Source: Arachnopeziza araneosa
Taxonomy: Eukaryota > Ascomycota > Leotiomycetes > Helotiales > Arachnopezizaceae
Direction: 5' to 3'
Length of the DNA: 64,000 nucleotides
NCBI GenBank assembly: GCA_003988855.1
Contig: QYAI01000007.1
Span: forward strand, 1 to 64,000
The translations under genes and the position numbers were made by a program. Below are positions 34,476 through 47,523 of the stretch, piece after piece. The stretch's first letter is position 1. Every line of letters begins with the position of its first letter. The notes under the pieces were generated by a model. The model ran no database searches. It saw nothing but the letters and a program-made list of their open reading frames with translations, and was not told where the DNA came from.

Positions 34476-37400
34476 ATGGCGGAGGAAGATGCAGAGATAG
34501 TTCTCTTGCATCAGCTGCAGGCGGGACAAGACAGAGGGACTTGGGAAGATGATAGTACAAATGGAGCTGCAGTGGGCACGTCCACTTCAAATACTCAGCT
34601 AAACAACGAACATGTCAAAAGAGAAACTGTTGCAGATGATCAAGTTCTTCGTGCTTTATCTCCATCAGCTGCTGGTGCTGTTTCTGATGGTGGCGGCCAT
34701 TACCCATCTTCTGTCACTTCGCTTCCAGCAATCACCATTGCGGCTCAGGAAGGTTCAAGATCAAGTTCACGGGCATCTACCCGAAAGCCGAAAACAGTGG
34801 GAGGATTTATTGCGGATGAGTCTGATGAAGAATACGATGCTTCAACGCCATTATCGAACTCGGCTGGTCTACAAGCTCCAGCTGCTAACACCCCTAATCG
34901 AGCAATATCCCCTTCTCCACTCCAGAATTCCGTCTCTCAACAGGACTTGCAAGGCGCTTCAAAGAATCAAGGTGATTCAACAGCCACGCATTCCTCTTAT
35001 TCTATCCCCGTGAACTCAAGTGCTACTGGTGTCTCTATGCAAACTCCAGCTACGCAGTTGCTCACATCCACAGGTACTACGATTCCAGGCATGTCTCTTC
35101 CGAAAGCACGTCTTCCCCATGATAGAACTGGGATGCTTGAAGATCGTATCAAAGATGATTCTCGAGGAGATCTAGATGCCTGGTTGTCTCTTATTAGTGA
35201 ACATCGGAAGCGTAATAAAATCGATGATGCTAGGGCTGTTTATGAGCGATTTTTTAAAGTTTTCCCGCAGTCCGTGAGTAGGCCTGACCATTTTGCGAGC
35301 AGATTTGCTAATGCCCCGTAGGCGGAAATTTGGGTGGCCTATATCGAGATGGAATTGGAAAATGATAACTTTACAGCGGCGGAGAATGTCTTTGGCAGAT
35401 CCCTTTTGACAGTCCCAAATGTCCAATTGTGGTCGACGTACATCAACTATATCCGGCGTAGGAACGATTTGACAAATGACATCTCCGGAACTGCACGGAC
35501 AACAATCTCTCAATCATATGATTTTGTCCTCTCAAACATTGGTATTGACAAAGACTCTGGCAGAATATGGCAGGAGTACATACAATTCATTCGAAGTTCC
35601 TCGGGTCAAATTGGTGGAAATTCTTGGCAGGATCAACAGAAGATGGATCAACTTCGGAAGGCATATCAAAGAGCGATTATCGTTCCTATGTCTACCTTAA
35701 ATAGCCTGTGGAAGGAGTATGATCAATTTGAGATGAGCCTTAACAAAATTACGGTATAATCACTCTCGCACTTTGTCTGAAAGTTATAAGTTCTAATAAT
35801 TTTCCAGGGGCGCAAATTCCTCCAGGAAAAATCTCCAAGCTATATGTCTGCAAGAAGCGCCAATACTGCGCTGGAAAATCTCAGCCGTGGTCTCAATCGA
35901 ACAACGTTGCCTCGACTTCCTCCTGTAGCTGGCTTCGAAGGAGACCAAGAGTATTTGCAACAAGTCGATCTTTGGAAGAAATGGATTTCTTGGGAGCAAG
36001 AAGATCCACTGATTCTAAAAGAAGAAGAACCCGAGTCTTACAAACAACGCGTGCTATACGTCTACAAGCAGGCCGTAATGGCATTGCGATTCTGGCCTGA
36101 AACTTGGGTTGACGCAGCTGACTGGTCCTTCAGTAATGGTTTAGATAAGGATGGAGAGATTTTCTTGAACGAGGGGCTTGCCGCAAATCCTGAGAGCTGT
36201 TTACTTGCGTTTAAAAAGGCAGATCGCCTGGAATCAACATTGGCTATCGATGAAGCCGATAAAGGTCTCGCCGAGCGTGGGCTAATTGTCCGTGCACCGT
36301 ATGACAGACTCTTTGATACTTTGTACGACTTAATCAAGCAACTTAAAGCACGTGAAGTTCGAGATTTGGCCAAACTTGAAGAATCGACGGCTTTGGATGC
36401 TTCGATTAGTGCTATTATCAGCAAAGCAGAAGACGACGAAGAAGAGAAGGACTCTGAGAGGGAGGCCCGCGAAGCTGCTAAAGCTCTCCAAACAAATGTT
36501 ATTCAAGAAGGCTATGTAAGGCAAACAGAGCTGCTTTCTCGAACAATCTCATTTGCGTGGATCTCACTTATGCGCGCAATGCGTCGTATACAGGGAAAGG
36601 GAAATGTGAAAGACGTAATAGGTGGGTCGAGAAAAATATTTGCCGATGCTAGACAGCGAGGAAAGCTCACCGCAGACGTCTACGTTGCTGCGGCATTGAT
36701 TGAACATGTTGTCTACAAGGACCCGGCTGGCACAAAAATTTTCGAAAGAGGAGCAAAACTTTTTCCTGAAGATGCAGATTTTACATTGGAGTATTTGAAA
36801 CATCTGTTATCAATTCATGATACTACGAGTGCGCTCATCTCCTACCCTCAAGCTACCGGACTAATATCTCTCTTAGATGCTAGAGTCACATTTGAAACTG
36901 TTGTTAGCCGTTTGACGCAGAAATCAGAGCAGATTTGGAAGGCAAAACCCTTATATGCCTATTTCCATAAATACGAATCTCAATACGGAGAGCTAGCTCA
37001 AATTAGCAAATTGGAGCAGCGCATGGCTGAATTATACCCTGGGGACCCGAATCTTTCACACTTTGCTTCTCGATATAGCCATGAAGGCTTTGATCCCACT
37101 TCTGTTCGACTCGTCATTTCGCCCTCTTCTCAGATGAAGCCAAGGAACGTTATGCAATCCATAGAACAACCAACACCCATTCAAGGTAGTCCTCGTCCTA
37201 GTTATGCTCAAGAAAATAGCCCTAGGCCACAATATCTTCCCATCACTAACTCTCCCAAACGCCCATTTCCAGTTGAAGATATGGACAATGACCTAAATCG
37301 CCCTCGCAAGCTTGCTCGTGGTGAATCTCCTCTGAAAGGTGCAGCTGGAAGACGCTTAGATCAACAAAGAAGGTTACAACAATCACAGGGTACTCCAGCC

Positions 37401-37874
37401 TGGCAGTCTTCCACTGCTTCGATCGTACCTCGTGATGTCAACATCCTCCTCAGTCTTATTCCAAAGGCTGAAACTTACACCTCCACCAAATTCAGTGCCG
37501 CGGCGATGGTTCGGCTATTGAGGGAAACAATTGTGCCGGATTATAATACATGGAAGACCGCACGAGATCAGTCCTTACCGCCATCGAGCTCTAACCGATA
37601 TGACGGTATGCGCCCTTTTCAGATGCAACCTCCAATTCCAAGACAAAGCGGATATCATACATATCCTCCTCCTGCCGGTCAAAGTCCTGCATTTCAGAAT
37701 CCGTATCCTGCGCCTACGTTCGAGAATAATGCATATGCGAGACCGCCTGGAGGATATGTACCGCCACCTGGACCAGAGCCAAGTAGGTCTGGTTATTATC
37801 AAGTTGATTCTGGTCGTAGGACACCTGCTACTCCTCCTAATTTGATACCTTCGTATGCTTGGTACCACGGTTAG
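34476..37874 (+). CDS. mRNA 3'-end-processing protein Rna14 (CstF-77)
   Basis: Scaffold of cleavage factor IA that positions Rna15 and Pcf11 on pre-mRNA for cleavage and polyadenylation. Exons 34476-35273, 35322-35753, 35808-37874 give 1098 residues. A disordered Ser/Thr/Gln-rich N-terminus (about 1-230) precedes HAT repeats: DLDAWLSLISEHRKRNKIDD, AEIWVAYIEMELENDNFTAA, VPNVQLWSTYINYIRRRNDL, VDLWKKWISWEQEDPL, LRFWPETWVDAADWSFSNG and LDARVTFETVVSRL. The Pro-rich C-terminus contains NDLNRPRKLARGESPL and VNILLSLIPKAETYTSTKFS, the monkeytail region that binds Rna15. The ATG at 34476 follows CACTACA and starts an acidic sequence as in relatives. All phases are consistent. Confidence 0.93.
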
Positions 37875-39789
37875 CTAACTTTTATGGTTGTTTAGCAGGA
37901 TACTACGGTCGATAAACCCTTTAAAATCTCCTTGCAGGATATGGAATCAATATCCACAGCCTTTCCCAAGATCTGACAGTCTACACATTCCTCAAAGAAT
38001 AGAGCATAGATTCGTGAGGGAAATATTTCATGGTTTTACATATCTGTACTCTAGCAGTTCCGGGTGCATATCCTTTCTTTTTCCCGTTTCTGCATAATTA
38101 TTAAAATGGACAAAGCCTACTTTGAAGTATTCAGCGGCTCTCCTTCCTTGGTAACTAGCATGGCGCTTTGGTGGTCATTGGAGGCTGCATTCCTAGGTAT
38201 GGAGTGGTGTATCATAAGACAATGCAATTCGGCTTCCTTCTTGAATCTCAAGATAATACCAAATCCCACTTTACACTATCAGATCTTTTTCCCTGCAGGA
38301 ACTCATTGGCCGCCAGGCTTCTCATTAGCGTTAAGTGATTTTAGGTCATATTGGGAGTGGCACATCAGTAATCTGAACTCTTTCTCTTGGATAAAGGCGC
38401 TAGTCTTGAATCTTACTTGAACTCAAGACTTTATGTCTTCTATTCATTGTTTATACTTAAAAATAAAACCTTAGAACTTGCCTGTTCTCATTTCTCCTTG
38501 AAATCGCTGACTAAGCAAGCTATCGAATTAAGTTAGTTTCCTCGCTGCTTTGAATGAGTAGCTTTTTGAATCGAGTCATATCATACCTTTAAGTCAAGTT
38601 ATGAACGGCACTGACAGCAACCATGAGCAGACTCTGTCAAAGTCTTAATATAGCCTAGCTACCTACCTACCTAGATAATCCCCAGGCGAAACCAAGCCTT
38701 GAATTCAATCACGTGCTCGCGTAAGCCCCTTTCGTCCATGCATCGGAAGTGGACCTGACTCTCAGCTACCTATTCAACCAAGAAATTTGTCCTTCATGAG
38801 CAGTGAAAGCTATGAGAGCAGGTAGTTGGCGGTAAATAGGTACTGCGGACTGGAGGTGGCGCACATGCCTAGGCACATATCGCAGGAGTCAAATTATGCA
38901 GGCGCCTTTGCAAACGAAGTAGCCTTACAGGCCATAGCTTGGTTGGAAGACACGGGCTACTGCATCCTCCTGTTATACATGGACCAATTGTCTACTCAGA
39001 ATCTTAGATGAAATATGCAAAATAAACATTTCTGATCCCAAATGATGCGCCTGCTGGTGATGTTAAAGGAAAAGTTAGAGCAAAAGCTTAGCCGCTAGAG
39101 TCGAGTTGACTAACCTTTAGATCTCCAGTGCCAACTAGCAATCTGATCCAGTAATAGATCCAAAATGAATCCTAACCATTAGATACAAGTCATTCCATAA
39201 ATTCAAAGCAGTTTAGCGTTCCTTCCATTAGCGAGAATTTCGAAGATCTACTTAAGGAAGGCTCGTTCCTTCATCAACCAACAACCATCTAACCCTCTTT
39301 CACCATCCGAACTCAACACCAGTTCAATCTTCATATTGATCACACTCTCTTGTTACAGCTTCGGTAAGTATCCTATTAATCTTATTATTCTTGCGATCCT
39401 TAATTGCGCATTTACTCAAAGCTTTCCCTAGCTTTGTTGTATGTCACCGCTCGTTTGTTTACCTTCCGTCATTACAACCCGTGACTTTAAAACGCGATAT
39501 CACAGCCTTACTCGTCCTAATTTCTTTCTTTCTTTCTTTCTTCAATATATCGAAATATTATCAATCAATTGAGTTTTACTAATTGAAATAGTCTGCAAGC
39601 AACTCACTTTGTCATTTGACAACAGATCCTTCGATCTAGTAAGCTAACTCCATCATCTTCTTTCCTTCTCGCACCAAACAACGGATTGAATTCCAACCTA
39701 AACACTATATTTTACTTTGACTCAACACTTCTGACTACAAGTGACTAACCGATTTAACTTCCAGACACGCTCCACATCCTCACGTCATC
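37875..39789. promoter_or_regulatory. Rna14 3' flank and Argonaute upstream region with candidate 5'-UTR intron
   Basis: No coding exon was found in 1.9 kb. CACGTG lies at 38710-38715 and a short CTAC repeat at about 38657-38672. From 39290 the sequence is CT/CA-rich, like a fungal leader. A canonical donor GTAAGT at 39364 and a branch site (GACTAAC, about 39743-39749) with acceptor CCAG at 39761-39764 suggest a 401-nt intron in the 5' UTR; a CTTT microsatellite (about 39521-39541) lies inside it. Confidence 0.5.
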
Positions 39790-42700
39790 ATGGCTGGAGG
39801 ATTTGGTAACAACCGTCTACGCAACGCTGGTCCCCCGGGTCCTGGCAATGGTCAACAACAGTCTCAGTCTGCACGATTAGGCTATGGTAATGGCAATGGC
39901 CAACAGCAACAAACCCAATTCCAACAGCAAATCCAGCCTGCCTCTGAGCAGATGGCTCCTCGTCCACGTTCTGGCGGTTACGATGGTCCTGGTGAGCCTT
40001 CGGGTCCTACTCGACAAAACCCGTTTGGCCCAGGTCTTGGCTATGATCCTGCAAAGCCTGTTACCAAGGTTAGGGTCATTAACAATACTCGGTAATTTTT
40101 TTCGAGATTGCTGTTTAACATTTGCTAACATAAATAGCATTGAGCTGCCGGCTGCAGCTTACAACTTGGAGAACGACGTTAGTTAATTCTATTTCCTATG
40201 TTAAATATGTTTGACTTCTTAGCCCATACGGAAATTTCCATCGTTAGTCGTTATCAGTGTATTAGCGCAGCTCTTATCGTTCTCATTCATTGCTGTTGAC
40301 TAGTCTTGACTGTTGTCACTTTGCATGTTGAAGCTTGAGATTACAGACTCATTTTCTATCTAATTCCTCATCTACAGAAAGTCACCAAGGCAATTTTGAT
40401 CCTAAAGCTTCCCCATCCCGAGGTCTTAAGGCTCCTCGGCTTTTTTAATCAAGAAGTCCAGCTTTGCATGACAGTTGTGGTTCTCCAAGGTAGAAACTAC
40501 AGACTCTCCATCAACCGCCCCCCTTATTCACTTCATTTCGAGCCGGTACCTAAATATTGTTGCCTTGCTAGAGTACCATAAAATCCCATATCCGCTCCAC
40601 TCCTCTTCTTCTCCTTTTCAAAAATACAACAATACCATTACTACAACTTTCATACCTTATCACAAACTCTCATACAAACACAAACAGCTTTCCTCTATCA
40701 ATCAGTTATCATTCCTCAATTTTGCAAGCCAAACTTCCCAGTCAACTTATCGATTTCCAGTTTGACTCCTAAATCAAACACCCTTTACTGCACAAATATC
40801 TACCTCTTCTCCTTCACATCTCTACTTCAGTCACTTCACTTTCTGTTCGGCATTTCGCTCTTGCTCAGTCATCATGGAGCCCTTCAATTATTGCACTGAG
40901 CGTATTAGCTCAATTGATAAATTTCTGACACTGAAGGTCGACAAGTATGAATTCCCCAGCGAGCTTCCCAAGCGTCCCGGTCACAATAGCCTCGGCAAGG
41001 AAATTCAAATCCGTGTCAACCAATTCAAGGTTACTCAGTGGCCCCAAAAGGATGTCTATCAATACGATGTGAGTGTTGAGTCTTCTCAATTCTCTTGACC
41101 ATCCTGAACTCATTGGACTTAGATTCTCATTGGCCAAGGCGATGCTACTAGAGGCAAGGTCATGGCAATTTGGAATTCCAAGGCAGTCCAGAACAAGCTG
41201 AAGCAATTCACCCCAGTCCCATTCCTCTGGGATGGCAATCGACTTGCTTGGTATGTCCTCCGTCAAATTTTAGCATCTTTAATTGAACTTTTTCAGGTCA
41301 TCTTGTGATATGCCTGAGCAGCATATCAATGTTAACCTCGATGCTGAAAAGGGTCGGACTCCTAGACCTGATCGTAGTCCTGATACTTGTTTGGTGGTTA
41401 TTCGTCGGTCCAAGGTAATTCGCATGGCTGTCATCAAGGCATACCTCGACCGCCAGATGCCATTCGACAACTCTGTCCTCGAGGCAATCAGTAAGTTCTC
41501 CGCTACCAAAAGTTTATCGGTCACTAATTACTCCTCAGGCTTCTTGGACCATGCTATGCGCCAAACTCCATCTGAGGTTTATACCATGATTAAGCGATCC
41601 TTCTTCACTCGTGGTTCCAGCTCTCATACTCTTGACAATGTCATTGTTGCCATGAAGGGTGTTTATACCTCTATTCGCCTCTGTGATGTAAGTGTACCTT
41701 TCGGTGTTTCAACGTACTTCGGATCTAACTTTATTCTAGCCTAAGAGCTCCGTTGGCGCTGCATCCACTGGTCTTGCACTTAACGTTGACGTCGCTAATG
41801 GTACTTTCTGGACCGCTCAAGATGTTCATCAAGCCGCTCGCAATCTTCTCAAATCCAGAGACTATAACCAATTTCGCGACAGTCTTTATCCGGTTCCCAA
41901 GGGCAATGATGGCTTCATGAAGTCTGCTGCATGGAAGGAGTTGGGCAAGATGACCAAATTGAAGTTCGTTGTCAAGCACCGCGGCAAGAATGACGGTTTG
42001 CTTACCAACCCGCGACTCGAAAGGGAGCATAACTGACAAAAAAAACTAGATGACAAGCAGTACACCATTAAGCGATTTACATTTCTTGCCAAAAAGGGTG
42101 GTGCAAATGCAAAGACCGCTACCTTCAAGTTTAAGAACACTAAGTTCAGCCCACCCAAGTTGGAGGATGTAACTGTATTCGAGTACTTCAAGCGTGTCTA
42201 CAACATCACGATCCAACACTGGGAGCTTCCCCTGGTTGAGACAGAGAAGGCTGGCATGTTTCCCATGGAAGTTTGCACTCTTGTTCCCAATCAACGCTAC
42301 ATGTACAAGTTGAGTCCAGATCAGGTATTATCTTAATCTTCTTTGTGATACCGTACTAACCTCCTAGACCGCCGCAATGATCAAGTTTGCCGTCACTCGC
42401 CCCAAGCAACGAATTGATTCGATTCAGCATGGCGTTAGCATGCTTAAGGTATCCAAACCTTTACCGTCCCAAAAATGTTGATGCTGACTTTATCAAGTGG
42501 GACCAGGATCGTTACCTCAATCACTTCGGTGTCAAGGTTGATCCCAACATGACAAACGTAAGTAGAACTTCCTGCAACATATCTCAGCCTCTCTTCTGAC
42601 AGTTACCAGACCAAAGCCCGACTTATTCCACCTCCCGAGGTCTTGTTCGGTCAAAATGCTAAGATCAATCCTGGTACTCAGGGCCGTTGGGATTTGCGTG

Positions 42701-44259
42701 GCAAGAAATTCTTTCTCCCTAACTCTGAGCCACTCAAGTCATGGGGCTTTGGCGTCGTGAATTGTTGTATGCAGGAGAAGGATGTCCGAAACTTCATCAA
42801 CGTCTTCATCCAGACCTACACGGCCCATGGGGGTAAGGTTGAGAATAAGAATCCAGCTGTTTACATTCCATCAAGAGGAGAAGACTTGGCAATCACTGTC
42901 CAAAACACTCGTCTTGCAGCTGGTAATCAATCCAAGAGTGCGCCTCAAATCCTCTTTTACGTTCTTCCTGGTCGAGATTCTCAGCAGTATGAACGCCTTA
43001 AGAAGAACAACGAATGTCGTTTTGCCCTGGTCTCTCAATGTAAGTCTATGTTCTTCTCTCTACCTCATATCTCTAATCAAGATAGGTCTTAATATGGCTC
43101 ATGTCCAGAAGGCACAACCTCAATACTGCTCCAACGTCTGTATGAAGGTCAATGCCAAACTCGGTGGTACCACTTCCAAGACAATCAACCAAGGAAAGCC
43201 CACTTTCTTCCCAAGACCGACAATGGTTATTGGTAAGTCCCGCTTGTAGAAATCTACGCAAAGATATTCTGACAATTTGTTAGGTGCCGATGTCTCTCAT
43301 GCTGCTCCTGGTAGTCCTCAAGCTTCCATGGCTGCTATCACCATGTCTTTCGACAAGGATGCTTGCCGTTACGCAGCCATCTGTCAAACTAACGGCCGCC
43401 GGGTTGAAATGATTACTGAAAATACAATCAAGACACTATTCATCCCAATGTTTGAGCAATGGATCGCCAAGGTTGGCCAAGGTCGTGGCCCGCAACATAT
43501 CTATTACTTCCGCGACGGTGTTTCTGAGGGACAGTATTCACATGTCTTGAATCAAGAGGTTGCCCACTTCAAGCAGGCCTTGGCTGCGAAGTTCGGTGAT
43601 GCCGCCAAATCTGTATGTCTCCCTTCTACTTTATGCACTTATGCTAACTCTTTATTAGATCCAATGGACCGTCACAGTTTGCACTAAGCGCCACCACCTC
43701 CGTTTCTTCCCTAAGGAAAATGACAACTCTGCTGGTGATCGCAATGCCAATTCTCTCCCTGGTACTTTGGTTGAGCGAGACATTACCCATCCATATGAGT
43801 ATGACTTCTATCTCTGCTCACATGCAGCCATTCAGGGAACTGCTCGTCCAGTTCATTACCAGGTCATTTTAGACGAGGCTCGAGTTCCTGTCAACGACTT
43901 CCAGAAGATGATTTACCAGTTGTCTTATCAGTACATGCGTTCAACTACGCCGGTTTCTCTCTGTAAGTTCCTTGGCTCTCTCTATGTATGTTCTAATTCT
44001 TTCAGTCCCTGCTGTCTATTATGCTCATTTGGCTTCCAATCGTGCCCGCGCACATGAGGCAAACCCCACCTCTGATGGTCCTCGTGGTGGTCAGAAGTTT
44101 GAGGAGAAGCGAAATACTCTTGGCGGCGGCTCTGTCCAACAGGATGGAACTTCCAACACTGGCTCCACTCTCTCTGAGATTAGCCCTCTTGTCCCATTGG
44201 GAAGCCCTGAAAACGGCGACGCTATGCAGAAGATCCGCAACACTATGTGGTACATTTAA
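39790..44259 (+). CDS. Argonaute (QDE-2-like), slicer-competent
   Basis: Small-RNA-guided RNA silencing protein. Proposed exons: 39790-40091, 40138-40177, 40901-41068, 41123-41250, 41297-41490, 41539-41687, 41740-41995, 42050-42324, 42368-42448, 42498-42557, 42610-43039, 43086-43232, 43284-43612, 43659-43962, 44006-44259; 1038 residues, all phases consistent. A Gly/Gln-rich N-terminus precedes the ArgoN domain (KEIQIRVNQFKVTQWPQKD), DUF1785 (SFLDHAMRQTPSEVYTMIKR), PAZ (about 350-500, with KLKFVVKHRGKND and TIKRFTFLAKKGG) and PIWI (about 680-1000). PIWI keeps the catalytic residues: Asp in GADVSHAAPGS (about 746), Asp in YYFRDGVSEGQ (about 820) and His in ARPVHYQVILDE (about 918). It ends MWYI, close to the usual aromatic terminus. 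The ATG at 40874 (MEPFNYC) gives an alternative shorter protein lacking the first two exons. Confidence 0.92.
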
Positions 44260-45222
44260 GCGCTATCGCCACTTGCCTCGAGATTACGCTCTTGCTTTTC
44301 TTGACAAAATTTCGATCCCTTTCACTATTTTCCACTAACTCTTGATCTTGATCCTTCATTGCTAACATAAGCACCCTCTTTTCTGCGAATCTCGCTTTCA
44401 TCATGATCGTCGAACATGGCTGGACATTGGGCAGTTGGCAGACGCGCAGTCCTTGATTTCAAGGCGAGCGTTTCGTGAAGGAGAAATTACTGATCAAGGA
44501 TGCACTTTATGATTGATGATGGCTTTCCTGCTTTATGGAGCCTTTCCACGATGGAATTATTAGCATAGTAATAAAACGATGAATATTAAATGCGATACTT
44601 ATTAGTGATACTCAGTGACTCTATTGGCTTTCTTTTATTTTCTTGGGCGAGAAGGCTAACGCACTCGAGAAGTCTAAATCATAGCACTGGTTTGAAGCCA
44701 ATACTCAACTTGACGTCTGATCTCAGTTGTACTCTGATTGATTTATCATATCCAGAGATTACCCTTAATGCTACCTCGATGCGTGAATACAAGCCTAAGA
44801 GCATTTTTCGGAAAAATCGGCCACTCAACAGGGCAGTTTAGAATCACAAATTCAACATTTTGCATTATTTGGAAGTGCATATAGACCTTGAGGCGTGGAG
44901 GATTTACTTCGTTCATAACAGTCTAATCTAGGTTGGAGATTCGGGAAAGTACTGAATATGTATCGAAAACACCAGTCTAGAGATCTCGAAAATATTAGAA
45001 ATGAGTAATAATTGTTTGGATACTACTATCACCCTTTTGATCATTAGCTCAATAGCGTCTACGAGAACTCGAAAAACGAACTAGAGAAATATTATGCGAA
45101 TGATAGCATTTTTTAATTTTATAATTGTTTGATTAGTTTACTGTTGATAATTTTCGAAGGTTTTACACCATGGGATGCAATTATTTCGTGCGTCTTGTGG
45201 AAAGCCTAAGTATCTGCCTACT
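44260..45222. other. Convergent 3' regions, no gene seen
   Basis: This 963-bp gap lies between the Argonaute and Nop9 stop codons. It is AT-rich from 44840 on. An open frame at 44590-44841 has no domain and no splice partners. Confidence 0.55.
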
Positions 45223-47523
45223 CTACCTGCGGTGTGATACAGGTTGTTGTGTTTTTGGCCCACTATACGCTAACTTTGCTGCAGCAAATTTCTCGCGAGC
45301 GAATTCAATACCTGATTTTTCCTTTGTGGGCTCACTAGTCCCTGTCGTCTCAAAATTTCCTGTCTTATTTTTCAATTTCTTGCCCCTCCTCTTTACGTCC
45401 TGTTCATCCTCCTCGTTGACTGGAGCGGGTATTATAGCGGCCGGATTCGGCGTAGCTTTCACCTTCTTCACCCAGTCTCCTCTGCGATGGTTGAACATAT
45501 CTAGAAACCAGTTACGCCAGACTATACGGCCAAAGAAGGAATCTCGCAGGACTTGCTCGTGTGTTGCGAGTGTCTTGGCAATTCGTTCTGCTAATTGGAA
45601 AAGAGGCGAGGAAGACGAAAACGGTCTCGATGGGTCCGGTAACGGAGATGATGCGGTTGAAATGAGCAGAACATCGAGCACGCGAGAACCAGTCGAAGAG
45701 AGACTGAGTTGGATGACTGGATTTTGTCTCTCGTCCAAATCAGTAGATGGGGGAAACAGGAGGGAGTTAATGATTTTTCGCCTGAAAGGTACTGCACTTG
45801 AGAGTGATGGAAGTAGGGCAGATTGAATAATATGGGTAGTGGTTGTATACAATGCCATAGAGAGAAGAATTTGAGGAGGAAGGGCTAGGAGTGATCTGTG
45901 AAGTAGCTCGGAAGATGGTCCTAGAATTGAGAGCATAGTCTGCGCTAAGAGAGAGCCGTGAAGTTGGGGTGCTGTCGGTTTCGCTTGCTGAGACGAGGCT
46001 TTCTCTGCCCCCTGAGCTCCTATAGAGGACTCGTCTAGCTGTGTTGCAGCTATGAATGAATTTATATTATCAATGCAAGCCATTTTCAAGAGCAGCTTTT
46101 CCGGTTGGTCTCCGTAAGCTGCTGAGATGGAAGCTACCAGAGCTGTAGCATCTGCGCCTCTAACATGGCAGCGTTCAAGGAGCGTCTTGATGATAACTGT
46201 GCGATTTCTCTCCACTAAGCCTAGAATTTGCGGAGTGACTTCAGCAACAACTTCTTCTAAATCCTCTTTGCTGATTCTATTTAATATTCGAATAGCAACA
46301 TAAGAAGATATTTCATTACGGCAAACAGCTGATATGCGGGTCTTGAAAATCGACTTGTAGATCTGCTTGAAAAGCTTTCCAGGTGCAAAGGTGCATATTG
46401 TCTCTAACAATCTAGAGCCAATGGGATCGTACAGAAGACCGTTTATGAATGCTGCCGATTCTGAGTTCTCAGCTTCTAGGTCATCAGGGAGAAGTGCGGA
46501 GATGATCGTTTTCTCATTGGAGTTAGTCCCCCTTTTTGAACTGGGACTTGTGAGCTCTAGCTCAAGCAATAGTTGCAAAGTAGGATTTCCAGTAGCATGA
46601 GTGGCCAAAATTCGCACAAATGATGTATTCATGGTAGCTATAGTGTCGCTGATGATTTTTTCAACAGCATACTGAAAGGATGAAGGAACAGAACGTTTGT
46701 TTAATGTCAGTTCAGTAGGATTGATGTCGAGGCCTGCGATAGATGTATTTTCCTTTCTTTTGCTTTGCAGCATAGTCTTGGTGGAAGATTGTTCCAGCGG
46801 TCGTCCAGAGAGAATCACGAGAAGCAGCCTAAGGGTGTGTGATGCAAATCTATCTGTGAGAAGGAACGTCATCTGCCCCTCTAACTCATCTAGGGTTTGA
46901 AGGAAGAGACTTTCCATAGAGATTTCAATGTCCTCATCTTGCTCTTGCTTCTCGATTTTCTTCTGCTTGGAATCAGCCGTAAGTTCCTGTGTAACGACTG
47001 GCGCCGATTGTATAAACAACATCTCGCAGCAATGGCTTGCAAATCGATGTTGAATCAGGTGAGGAAAGTTTTCAGCGAATTTTCCAAACAATTTCTTCTT
47101 CTGCTCCACGGTGCTTAGCAAGATTAGCCTTTCCATCAGCCGGGAGCATGATTGACTACAAGCAATCTTGAGTTCTTTCCCATCGGCTTCCTTATATACA
47201 TTGGCTAGAAATATTGAACGCTCTTCGTTGGAGGGGAAATCGTTCAACTCCAGCAGCTCGTCGGCGTGTCGGAAATATTCTTGTTCTTCGTCTTCTAACA
47301 TGCCATAGAAAGGTCTTTCGGCTCTTCCTCCTTCTTCGTTCTCAACAGGAGCTTCCACATTGTCGGTGCCAGCAAATTTAACGTTATTGGGGAGTCCGTC
47401 CAGGTGTGACTTTCTTCTCTTTGTCTCAGGAAAAATATCCTCACCCTCGTGTCTCTTCCTCTTGGACCCCTTTTCTTTCTTCTCTTCTCTTCGCCCCCGG
47501 CTGTGCTTGTGCTCTTTCGGCAT
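45223..47523 (-). CDS. Nop9, Pumilio-repeat nucleolar RNA-binding protein
   Basis: Needed for 18S rRNA maturation and 40S assembly; binds pre-rRNA near the 3' end of 18S (family knowledge). The single exon gives 766 residues from ATG 47523. It starts with a basic patch (MPKEHKHSRGRREEKKEKG), then the conserved FYGMLEDEEQEYFRHADELL. Pumilio-type repeats include LKIACSQSCSRLMERLILL, NFPHLIQHRFASHCCEMLFI, FLLTDRFASHTLRLLLVILS, SFVRILATHATGNPTLQLLL and DPIGSRLLETICTFAPGKLF. It ends with a basic, disordered tail (GIEFAREKFAAAKLAYSGPK). The frame stays open upstream to an ATG at 47703, adding 60 unconserved-looking residues that cross a T9 run; I prefer 47523 because it matches the family start. 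Confidence 0.92.
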   Translation of the reverse strand: MPKEHKHSRGRREEKKEKGSKRKRHEGEDIFPETKRRKSHLDGLPNNVKFAGTDNVEAPVENEEGGRAERPFYGMLEDEEQEYFRHADELLELNDFPSNEERSIFLANVYKEADGKELKIACSQSCSRLMERLILLSTVEQKKKLFGKFAENFPHLIQHRFASHCCEMLFIQSAPVVTQELTADSKQKKIEKQEQDEDIEISMESLFLQTLDELEGQMTFLLTDRFASHTLRLLLVILSGRPLEQSSTKTMLQSKRKENTSIAGLDINPTELTLNKRSVPSSFQYAVEKIISDTIATMNTSFVRILATHATGNPTLQLLLELELTSPSSKRGTNSNEKTIISALLPDDLEAENSESAAFINGLLYDPIGSRLLETICTFAPGKLFKQIYKSIFKTRISAVCRNEISSYVAIRILNRISKEDLEEVVAEVTPQILGLVERNRTVIIKTLLERCHVRGADATALVASISAAYGDQPEKLLLKMACIDNINSFIAATQLDESSIGAQGAEKASSQQAKPTAPQLHGSLLAQTMLSILGPSSELLHRSLLALPPQILLSMALYTTTTHIIQSALLPSLSSAVPFRRKIINSLLFPPSTDLDERQNPVIQLSLSSTGSRVLDVLLISTASSPLPDPSRPFSSSSPLFQLAERIAKTLATHEQVLRDSFFGRIVWRNWFLDMFNHRRGDWVKKVKATPNPAAIIPAPVNEEDEQDVKRRGKKLKNKTGNFETTGTSEPTKEKSGIEFAREKFAAAKLAYSGPKTQQPVSHRR

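Noticed and set aside
37859..37912. Possible 29-nt last intron in Rna14 giving an end HGYYGR
   Set aside because: In phase and with CTAAC and CAG, but shorter than any reliable fungal intron; the plain stop at 37872-37874 is preferred.
40379..40565. Open frame after an AG in the Argonaute gap as an extra exon
   Set aside because: Product does not resemble an Argonaute N-terminus and cannot be joined in phase to exon 40901-41068.
44590..44841. 83-codon plus-strand ORF after Argonaute
   Set aside because: AT-rich convergent 3' region, no domain or splice signals.
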